Below, piece by piece: positions 1 to 5,632 of a stretch of 6,609 bases of DNA (the first letter of the stretch is position 1; the number at the start of each line of letters is the position of its first letter). The stretch is taken from positions 1 through 6,609 of the forward strand of contig JAGRAB010000234.1 in the NCBI GenBank assembly GCA_020435085.1, written 5' to 3'. The stretch comes from Bdellovibrionales bacterium (GTDB lineage Bacteria; Bdellovibrionota; Bdellovibrionia; Bdellovibrionales; UBA1609). The notes beneath the pieces were generated by a model. It had not been told where the DNA came from and made no database searches. It worked only from the letters and a program-made list of their open reading frames with translations. A program made the position numbers and the translations under genes.

Positions 1-29
1 CGGGAATAAAATATTAAGAGGAAGTCGTT

Positions 30-923
30 GTGCAAATTCAAAAACAAGTGGTGCTAGCAAATTACACTTGGTGGAAAGTGGGCGGAGTTGCCGACCATTT
101 CTGTCTTCCAGAGACGACAACTGACATTGAAGAGGCACTTCTCTGGGCCGATAAAGAGCATGTTCCCATAACAGTCATTGGTGGTGGGTCAAATATTTTG
201 GTGAGTGATGATGGAGTTGAGGGACTTGTCATCTGTTTAAAAAATTTTTCTCAAGTAGAATCGGTAGAAAAAAAAGATCGGCTTTCGGTCACAGCTTATG
301 CTGGGACATTAAAAGCTGAAGTATTAAAACCATTTTTACAAGAGAAATTAGCACCAGCACTTTTTTTATGTGGACTTCCAGGGGATATGGCCGGAGGTGT
401 GGTAATGAATGCCGGTGTTTCAGAAAAAATTATTCCAAGAGAATTTGTTGAAATTGTGGATTGGTTTGAGGTCATTCGTCTTAAAGATGGAAAACCAAGT
501 ACACAACGCTATCAAAACAAAGATATTCAATGGACATATCGGCATACAGATGGGTGGCAACCAGGAGTTATTTCTCGTGTTCAAGTATCATGGCCTAATA
601 CTCCAGATGTAGACATTCCTCAAAAAGTAAAAATGGCAACAAGAAATCGTGTGATGAAACAACCGTTGAATATGCCCAGTTGTGGGTCTGTTTTTAAAAA
701 TCCAGCGGGGTATTCGAGTGGAGCCTTGATAGAAAAAGCTGGATTAAAAGGTTATACAGTCGGTGGTGCTCAAGTCTCTGAAAAGCATGCCAATTTTATT
801 GTGAATATTGGTGGTGCAAAGGCGAGTGAAGTTATTCAAGTAATTCGACACGTTCAAGCCGTTGTTAAGTCTCAGTTTGATGTAGACCTTCAAACAGAAG
901 TAAAGCTTCTCGGACGTTGGTAG
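30..923 (+). CDS. murB: UDP-N-acetylenolpyruvoylglucosamine reductase MurB
   Basis: Cytoplasmic FAD enzyme that uses NADPH to reduce UDP-GlcNAc-enolpyruvate to UDP-MurNAc, the second committed step of peptidoglycan precursor synthesis. At 297 aa it matches the short (type II) MurB class. The N-terminal FAD-binding domain (about 10-185) carries GGGSNIL at 51-57 and GLPGDMAGGVVMNAG at 115-129. YR at 170-171 fits the conserved substrate-binding arginine. The C-terminal domain has SCGSVFKNP (217-225), in which Ser220 is the expected proton donor, then GGAQVSEKHANFIVN (245-259) and Glu290 near the end. GTG at 30 is chosen because GAGGA (18-22) lies 7 nt upstream and the protein begins just before the expected NYTWWKVGG motif. 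A stop codon in another frame at 7-9 may end the preceding gene, plausibly murC, but three codons cannot identify it. Identification is secure from motifs. Confidence 0.97.
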   Translation: MQIQKQVVLANYTWWKVGGVADHFCLPETTTDIEEALLWADKEHVPITVIGGGSNILVSDDGVEGLVICLKNFSQVESVEKKDRLSVTAYAGTLKAEVLKPFLQEKLAPALFLCGLPGDMAGGVVMNAGVSEKIIPREFVEIVDWFEVIRLKDGKPSTQRYQNKDIQWTYRHTDGWQPGVISRVQVSWPNTPDVDIPQKVKMATRNRVMKQPLNMPSCGSVFKNPAGYSSGALIEKAGLKGYTVGGAQVSEKHANFIVNIGGAKASEVIQVIRHVQAVVKSQFDVDLQTEVKLLGRW

Positions 924-929
924 AGGTAG

Positions 930-1009
930 AGGTGCCACCTTACTTGTTGTTGAGATCTGCATCATAAAACTATTTAACGCGCGACTGAGCAGCAAGTAAG
1001 GTGGCACCT
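930..1009. repeat. 80-bp element with perfect 17-bp inverted arms between murB and ddl
   Basis: The left arm at 930-946 (AGGTGCCACCTTACTTG) and the right arm at 993-1009 (CAAGTAAGGTGGCACCT) are exact reverse complements separated by 46 nt. On a plus-strand transcript the stem extends inward by five pairs (947-951 with 988-992), two of them G-U. Each arm also contains an 11-nt near-palindrome, AGGTG-N-CACCT. The element starts 7 nt after the murB stop and ends just before the putative ddl promoter. No U tract follows either arm, so it does not look like a canonical intrinsic terminator. A REP- or MITE-like dispersed repeat, or a structured RNA or processing site, would all fit. An arm this long does not arise by chance at this scale. 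Confidence 0.85.
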
Positions 1010-1010
1010 G

Positions 1011-1019
1011 TGATATGAT
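1011..1019 (+). promoter_or_regulatory. Putative extended -10 promoter for ddl-ftsQ
   Basis: TGATATGAT fits the extended -10 pattern TG-N-TATAAT with one mismatch in the hexamer (TATGAT, 1014-1019). The position 17 nt upstream (991-996) reads AGCAAG, so there is no recognisable -35 box, as is common for extended -10 promoters. Transcription would begin near 1026, giving a leader of about 15 nt that includes the ddl Shine-Dalgarno. The nominal -35 region lies inside the right arm of the inverted repeat. This is a sequence-pattern call only. Confidence 0.4.
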
Positions 1020-1028
1020 GAAAAAAAT

Positions 1029-1034
1029 AAGGAG
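1029..1034 (+). promoter_or_regulatory. Shine-Dalgarno fixing the TTG start of ddl
   Basis: AAGGAG at 1029-1034 lies 6 nt before TTG at 1041. It supports this rare start codon, because no in-frame ATG or GTG lies nearby that would retain the N-terminal GGLSAE motif. Confidence 0.8.
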
Positions 1035-1040
1035 TTTTGC

Positions 1041-1967
1041 TTGAAGAAAAAAGTAGCTTTAATAATGGGTGGGCTGAGTGCAGAAAGAGATGTGAGTTTA
1101 GTGACAGGTGCCGCTTTTGAAAAAGCTCTGAAAGAATTAAATTACGAATTTCAAGTTATTGACGCCAAAGAGGACTTGCCAAAGATTCTTGCTGAAAAAA
1201 AGAGTCAAATTGACGTGGCTCTTTTAGCACTGCATGGAAAGCTGGCAGAAGATGGTGTTGTTCAAGGGATCTGCGAATATTTAAAAATTCCTTACTCTGG
1301 TTCTGGTGTTCTTGGTTCTTCTTTGGGGTTTGACAAATATTTTACAAAACAAATTTTGAGCTTTAACAAGATTCCCAATGCCAGGTTTGAGCTTGTTCAT
1401 AAAAAATCTGTTGATTGGAATCAAGTGACACCTCCATTTGATTTTCCACTTGTTGTAAAACCATCTCGAGAAGGTTCAAGTGTAGGAGTGAGTATTTGTA
1501 AAAATACAGATGAGTTTGTGGAAGGATTAAAGCTTGCTGCTCAATATGATTCAGAGATTCTCGTAGAGGAGTATTTAGAAGGACCAGAGCTTACGGTTCC
1601 GATTTTAGTGGATCGAGCCCTGACTCCTATCGAGATTCGTCCTAAAAAAGGTTACTATGATTATGCTAATAAATATACATCAGGGAATACGGAATACATT
1701 ATTCCTCCTGAGTTAAGTGCTGGACAAATTGCAAAGTTGAAAGACATTGCTCTTAAAGCTCATAGAGCTTGTCGTGCTCGGGTTTATTCTCGTATTGATT
1801 TTCGTATGCATAAGGGAGAACCTTACGTTATGGAAATCAATACACTCCCAGGTTGTACGCCAACATCTTTGGTTCCAAAAGCGGCAGCTTATGAAGGAAT
1901 TAGTTTTACTGATTTTATTCAAACATTAATCAATCACGCGGGACTCGATTATGAAGGTGTTCGTTAA
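1041..1967 (+). CDS. ddl: D-alanine--D-alanine ligase
   Basis: ATP-grasp enzyme that joins two D-alanines into the dipeptide added by MurF to the UDP-MurNAc peptide; cytoplasmic. Its 308 aa length is close to E. coli DdlB. GGLSAERDVSL (10-20) contains Glu15, equivalent to DdlB Glu15. LHG (64-66) and EDG (70-72) follow, then YSGSGVLGSSLGFDK (85-99) with the ATP-contacting lysine. KPSREGSSVG (140-149) is the glycine-rich loop with Ser146. GPE is at 181-183, and Tyr212 aligns by offset with DdlB Tyr216. RID (251-253), Glu265 and Asn267 supply the metal ligands. The EGSSVG loop and retained tyrosine favour D-Ala-D-Ala over D-Ala-D-Lac (Van-type) activity. The TTG start has a good Shine-Dalgarno. 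The 3' end overlaps ftsQ by 17 nt, implying a shared transcript and probable translational coupling. Confidence 0.97.
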   Translation: MKKKVALIMGGLSAERDVSLVTGAAFEKALKELNYEFQVIDAKEDLPKILAEKKSQIDVALLALHGKLAEDGVVQGICEYLKIPYSGSGVLGSSLGFDKYFTKQILSFNKIPNARFELVHKKSVDWNQVTPPFDFPLVVKPSREGSSVGVSICKNTDEFVEGLKLAAQYDSEILVEEYLEGPELTVPILVDRALTPIEIRPKKGYYDYANKYTSGNTEYIIPPELSAGQIAKLKDIALKAHRACRARVYSRIDFRMHKGEPYVMEINTLPGCTPTSLVPKAAAYEGISFTDFIQTLINHAGLDYEGVR

Positions 1968-2688
1968 GGCTCTACTCACTCTGATAATGGTGGTTTTATT
2001 GGCCGGAGCCACTGCTTATTTTGCCAATGAAAACTTTCTTATTGTCGATAAAATACAACTATCAGAAGCTCCTGGTGCGAATCAGCCGATTCTTTATGAT
2101 CGAATTGAAAAAGACCTCAATGAGCAACTTTCAGTTTTTTCGGCTCAACCTATTTGGAAAATACCTTTAGACGATGTCATGTCTCAAATGAAAGAGGATA
2201 ACCGCATTGAGAGGGCTTCAGTAAGACGAAGTTTTCCGAATAAAGTTCTTGTGGAAATTACTCCACGTCAGCCATTGATGCTTTTACTGGGAAAAAAAGG
2301 AGAGCTCTTTCCCATTGCGAGTGATGCCAGCATATTACCGGCTTTATCAATGAATAGTGCTCCCGATCTTCCCATCTTGAGAGGTTTAAAGTTTTTTGAA
2401 AATGAGAAGGAAAGACAAACTTTGGTGAAAGTTTTAGAACAACTTCCTCAAGAGGGGTTGTTTTCACAAAAAAGTCTTTCAGAAATTGAACTCAATCGCC
2501 ATAGTGAGATCGTGATGCATCTTTCTGACTCAGGAATGAGGGTGTTAATTGGAAAAGACTTAGACCAAGGTCAAGTTTCTCGGGTAGAACAAGTTCTTAG
2601 ATACCTAGAAAGTCGCTCAATTAAAGGGCGCGTCATTGATGCAAGATTCTCAAAGAAAGTTGTTGTCAGAGTGCGTAATGCCTCATAG
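1951..2688 (+). CDS. ftsQ: Cell division protein FtsQ (DivIB family)
   Basis: Bitopic inner-membrane divisome protein. In model bacteria it links early Z-ring proteins to the late FtsL/FtsB/FtsW/FtsI complex through its periplasmic domain. The 245-aa product has one transmembrane helix at about 4-24. A POTRA-like region follows (about 28-110), starting NFLIVDKIQL and ending in the family signature RRSFPNKVLVEITPRQP (92-108). The FtsQ domain includes LPILRG (140-145) and a late VIDARFSKKVVVRV strand pair (228-241). Only about three residues precede the helix, far fewer than the roughly 20 of E. coli FtsQ. ATG at 1951 is the only standard upstream start, since an in-frame stop lies at 1927-1929. 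The Shine-Dalgarno is poor (GCGGGA, 1938-1943), and with the ddl overlap this suggests low, coupled translation. The family call is strong although FtsQ sequences diverge widely. Confidence 0.93.
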   Translation: MKVFVKALLTLIMVVLLAGATAYFANENFLIVDKIQLSEAPGANQPILYDRIEKDLNEQLSVFSAQPIWKIPLDDVMSQMKEDNRIERASVRRSFPNKVLVEITPRQPLMLLLGKKGELFPIASDASILPALSMNSAPDLPILRGLKFFENEKERQTLVKVLEQLPQEGLFSQKSLSEIELNRHSEIVMHLSDSGMRVLIGKDLDQGQVSRVEQVLRYLESRSIKGRVIDARFSKKVVVRVRNAS

Positions 2689-2822
2689 CCTTTTATAAAG
2701 GGACACGGTCCTAGACTCGACATTGATTTTATTAAGAAATTTGGAGTTTAGGAAAAGTACAAGGATGTTGTGTATTTCCCACGAAGAGATGACATCAACG
2801 AGATAATACACCGGGGACTCTC
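2689..2822 (+). other. ftsQ-ftsA spacer and ftsA leader, no confident promoter
   Basis: This 134-nt gap holds no convincing gene. CCTTT-TAT-AAAGG (2689-2701) and GGAC-ACG-GTCC (2701-2711) are small adjacent hairpins without a U tract. GTGTATT (2770-2776) can pair with AATACAC (2805-2811) next to GGGGA (2813-2817), the likely weak Shine-Dalgarno of ftsA. A 13-codon reading frame runs from ATG 2765 to TAA 2804-2806. I looked for spaced -35/-10 pairs and found none convincing; GATAAT at 2802-2807 lacks a partner and lies too close to the start codon. Confidence 0.4.
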
Positions 2823-4061
2823 ATGTCAAAGGTTCTGAAGCGCGGCCAAACTCTAGCAGGACTAGATATTGGTACAACAAAAGTAACTTGCACAATTGGT
2901 ACAATTGGCGACGATGGTTTGCATATTATTGGTGTGGGGCATGCACCAAATACAGGGATGCGACAAGGTGTTGTTGTCAACATCGAAGCTGTTTCAGAAG
3001 CCATTCAAAAAGCAAAAGACGAAGCCGAGTTAATGGCAGGTGTGAGTATGCCTGCAGTCTGGCTGGCTGTTGGCGGGTCACATATAAAATCTTTTGATTC
3101 TCAAGGCATGGTGGCCATTCGAAATAAAGAAGTCACAAACGAAGATATTGAACGAGTCATTGAAGCGGCAAAAGCGGTTCGTATTGCTAATGATCGTCAA
3201 GTTCTTCATGTATTGCCAAAAGAATTCAAAGTCGATAGCCAAGAGGGAATCAATGACCCGATCGGCATGTCTGGAGTTCGCTTAGAGTGCTCTGTTCATA
3301 TTGTGACAGGAAGTAATTCAGCCATTCAAAATGCCATTCGCTGTGCAGAAAAAGCAGGCCTTAGTGTGGCAGGGTTAGTGCTTCAACAATTTGCTTCAGC
3401 ACTTGCTGTTCTCAGTGCCGATGAAAGAAATCTTGGTGTGACTGTTGTTGATATGGGTGGTGGCACCTGTGATTTAATTACTTTTACGCAAGGGAGTGTT
3501 GTTTATACAAATGTTCTTCCTGTTGGCGGTAACAACTTTACCCATGATGTTGCCATGGGTTTAAGAACCACTCAGACAAATGCAGATATTTTAAAGAAAA
3601 AATTTGGTTGTGCACTTCCTGACATGGTGAATGAAGAAGAGTCTATGGAAGTAGAGAGTGTTGGCGGCAGACAATCTCGAACAATTTCTCGAAAAGATCT
3701 CTGCGAAGTTTTAGAGGCACGAGCTGAAGAAACTTTAAAATTAATTAAAGAAGACTTAGAAAGTAATGGCCTGATGAAACAAATGGGCTCCGGTGTCGTA
3801 CTCACGGGAGGAGCTAGTCAACTTCAGGGTCTTGTTGAAATGGGTGATTTTGTTTTTGATGTTCCTGTTCGTCGAGGGATTCCTGAGCGAACAGGTGGGT
3901 TAACAGATGTTGTGAATAGTCCTATGTATTCAACATGCGTTGGATTAATGAAGTATGGAATGTCACGACAAAAAGAGGCTAAGGCAACAATGGCGACAAA
4001 AGCGTCAATGGGATCTTGGGTCTCACAATGGGCGAATAAAATAAAAGATTTATTTGGGTAA
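2823..4061 (+). CDS. ftsA: Cell division protein FtsA, actin-like membrane anchor of the Z-ring
   Basis: Actin-fold ATPase that polymerises under the membrane, binds the FtsZ C-terminal peptide and recruits later divisome proteins. The 412-aa length is typical. Phosphate-1 motif LDIGTTK is at 14-20. The SHS2-type 1C domain covers roughly 84-165. Phosphate-2 motif [11 protein letters not shown] is at 208-218, and the adenosine motif [13 protein letters not shown] is at 325-337. The last 16 residues (397-412, ending NKIKDLFG) form the amphipathic membrane-targeting helix after a flexible linker, so the protein is complete. ATG at 2823 has only a weak GGGGA Shine-Dalgarno 5 nt upstream. The gene is 25 nt from ftsZ, the near-universal ftsA-ftsZ pairing, and the weak site fits FtsA being less abundant than FtsZ. 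That abundance statement is inference from other bacteria. Confidence 0.98.
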   Translation: MSKVLKRGQTLAGLDIGTTKVTCTIGTIGDDGLHIIGVGHAPNTGMRQGVVVNIEAVSEAIQKAKDEAELMAGVSMPAVWLAVGGSHIKSFDSQGMVAIRNKEVTNEDIERVIEAAKAVRIANDRQVLHVLPKEFKVDSQEGINDPIGMSGVRLECSVHIVTGSNSAIQNAIRCAEKAGLSVAGLVLQQFASALAVLSADERNLGVTVVDMGGGTCDLITFTQGSVVYTNVLPVGGNNFTHDVAMGLRTTQTNADILKKKFGCALPDMVNEEESMEVESVGGRQSRTISRKDLCEVLEARAEETLKLIKEDLESNGLMKQMGSGVVLTGGASQLQGLVEMGDFVFDVPVRRGIPERTGGLTDVVNSPMYSTCVGLMKYGMSRQKEAKATMATKASMGSWVSQWANKIKDLFG

Positions 4062-4074
4062 AGATTATTTCTAT

Positions 4075-4081
4075 GGGAGGA
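4075..4081 (+). promoter_or_regulatory. Strong Shine-Dalgarno fixing the ftsZ start
   Basis: GGGAGGA lies 5 nt before ATG 4087 and is the best ribosome-binding site in the window. It favours ATG 4087 over the upstream in-frame TTG at 4054. The TTG would overlap the ftsA stop and add 11 residues not typical of FtsZ N-termini. Confidence 0.85.
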
Positions 4082-4086
4082 AATAT

Positions 4087-5601
4087 ATGTTCGAACTGGA
4101 AGAAAATGCCAACTTTGGTGCAAATATAAAAGTTATAGGTATCGGAGGCGGCGGAAGTAACGCAGTTCAAACGATGATTGAAGGCGGCTTAACAGGAGTT
4201 GAGTTTGTTGTTGCCAATACCGATCGCCAAGCACTTGCAAGCAATAAAGCAGATGGAAAAATTCAATTAGGACAAGAACTCACAAAAGGTCTTGGTGCAG
4301 GAGCAAATCCTGAGATTGGAAAGCGTGCTGCAATTGAATCATATAATGACATTGTGGCTCAGTTAGAAGGTGCCGACATGGTTTTTGTTACTGCCGGAAT
4401 GGGCGGTGGAACAGGAACGGGTGGAGCTCCAGTTGTAGCTAAGATTGCCAAAGAGTTAGGGGCTTTGACAATTGGTGTGGTGACTCGTCCTTTTATTTTT
4501 GAAGGTAAAAAAAGAAAGCGACATGCTGACGGTGGAATTCAAGAGTTAAAAGAAAACGTAGATACTTTGATTGTTATTCCAAATCAAAAATTATTGTCAG
4601 TCTCTAGTGAGAAAACACCACTTTTAGAAACTTTCAAAAAAGCGGATCAAGTTTTATTACATGCTGTGAAAGGAATTTCTGATCTTATTAATATTCGTGG
4701 GTTAATTAACTTAGATTTTGCCGATATTCGAACAGTTATGGCCGCTAAGGGAATGGCTATTATGGGGTCAGGAATGGCTTCAGGAGAGAGCCGAGCTGTG
4801 GAAGCGGCAACGCAAGCAATTTCATCACCACTGCTTGAGAATATTTCTATTGATGGTGCAACAGGTATTATTATTAATGTTACTGGTGGACCAGATTTAA
4901 CGCTTTGGGAGGTCAATGAAGCTTCGACGTTAATTACCGAAGCCGCTCATGAAGATGCCGAAATTATTTTTGGTGCTGTTATTGATGATAGCATGGGGGA
5001 AAATGTGAGTGTTACCGTTATTGCCACTGGTTTTGGTGAAGGTGATAGAGATATGGTGAACAACCAAATCTCAAAACTTCAAGCCATGGCAGAAGCTCAG
5101 TTGGCGATGTCCTCTCAAAATGGTCATGTGAGCCCAGATTTGGCCAGAATGGCTGAGTCCATCGCTCATACAATGGCTGCTGTTGAGAATGTAAATCCTC
5201 CGGAGCGACATATGTCACAACGTCATCATGATCATGATATTGAAGTTTATCATCGAGAACCGGTTGTTCAACAGCGTCAAGAGGTAGAAAAAATAGAAAC
5301 TCTTTCTCCACTTCCTGAAGAGGCTTCACAAAAAACAATGGTGAAGGAAAATCGCCCTTTGCCTCGGGATATTTTATTAGCAAAAGCGAAAGCTTATCGG
5401 GAGCAACAGCAGTCATCTTCAAGTGATTATCCTCAACAATTGACGATGGATGTAGAAAGTGAAGAGGATGCATTGAGCTCGGCACGGAAAATGGCGCGAG
5501 AAGTTGTAAAATCGCCATTTGATGCAAATAATTTGGATGTGCCATCTTATTTACGCCGTCGCCAGCATTTAGATGGTGAAAGTTCGGACTCCAGAGATTG
5601 A
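4087..5601 (+). CDS. ftsZ: Cell division protein FtsZ with long C-terminal linker
   Basis: Tubulin-like GTPase that assembles the cytokinetic Z-ring. From ATG 4087 it is 504 aa, about 100-120 longer than the common 380-400. The GTPase core (about 10-320) has GGGGSNAV at 20-27, tubulin signature GGGTGTG at 106-112, FEGKKR at 138-143, and the T7 loop NLDFAD (208-213) with Asn208, Asp210 and Asp213 for hydrolysis in the next subunit. The linker (about 320-480) includes a histidine-rich stretch around 375-389 and a charged segment, [18 protein letters not shown], at 423-440. The FtsA-binding peptide [11 protein letters not shown] is at 483-493, followed by an 11-residue acidic tail. The core carries every catalytic motif, so the protein should be active. 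The extra length is all in the linker. It is probably cotranscribed with ftsA and translated more strongly. Confidence 0.98.
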   Translation: MFELEENANFGANIKVIGIGGGGSNAVQTMIEGGLTGVEFVVANTDRQALASNKADGKIQLGQELTKGLGAGANPEIGKRAAIESYNDIVAQLEGADMVFVTAGMGGGTGTGGAPVVAKIAKELGALTIGVVTRPFIFEGKKRKRHADGGIQELKENVDTLIVIPNQKLLSVSSEKTPLLETFKKADQVLLHAVKGISDLINIRGLINLDFADIRTVMAAKGMAIMGSGMASGESRAVEAATQAISSPLLENISIDGATGIIINVTGGPDLTLWEVNEASTLITEAAHEDAEIIFGAVIDDSMGENVSVTVIATGFGEGDRDMVNNQISKLQAMAEAQLAMSSQNGHVSPDLARMAESIAHTMAAVENVNPPERHMSQRHHDHDIEVYHREPVVQQRQEVEKIETLSPLPEEASQKTMVKENRPLPRDILLAKAKAYREQQQSSSSDYPQQLTMDVESEEDALSSARKMAREVVKSPFDANNLDVPSYLRRRQHLDGESSDSRD

Positions 5602-5632
5602 TTTTATTAAAGTCTGAGGCTAGAACCACTCC

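Noticed and set aside
1..9. Last codons of an upstream murC ending in TAA at 7-9
   Set aside because: Plausible from known dcw gene order, but three codons carry no identifying information.
744..1007. Minus-strand 87-codon open frame across the end of murB and the repeat
   Set aside because: It begins in the repeat arm and runs antisense to well-conserved murB codons, with no recognisable domain or ribosome-binding site. It is a shadow frame.
1015..1044. Nine-codon frame ATGATGAAA... whose TGA overlaps the ddl TTG start
   Set aside because: Its ATGs overlap or adjoin the -10 hexamer and would lie upstream of the predicted transcript start. There is no Shine-Dalgarno before it. The stop-start overlap is a simple consequence of TTGA.
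3864..3895. 8-bp inverted repeat CCTGTTCG / CGAACAGG in ftsA
   Set aside because: Perfect arms of this length with a 16-nt loop are expected once or twice by chance in a window this size, and it lies in conserved coding sequence.
4054..4086. Upstream in-frame TTG extension of FtsZ by 11 residues
   Set aside because: The strong Shine-Dalgarno at 4075-4081 lies inside this extension and points to ATG 4087. The extension would also overlap the end of ftsA.
5225..5238. 14-bp perfect palindrome ATCATGATCATGAT in ftsZ
   Set aside because: It results from alternating CAT and GAT codons of the His-Asp-rich linker patch, so no separate function is needed.
5598..5626. TTGATT (5598-5603) and TAGAAC (5621-5626) with 17-bp spacing as an lpxH promoter
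   Set aside because: Spacing is ideal but each box matches only four of six positions, and the start would fall on the ATG itself, leaving no leader. It is not strong enough to annotate.
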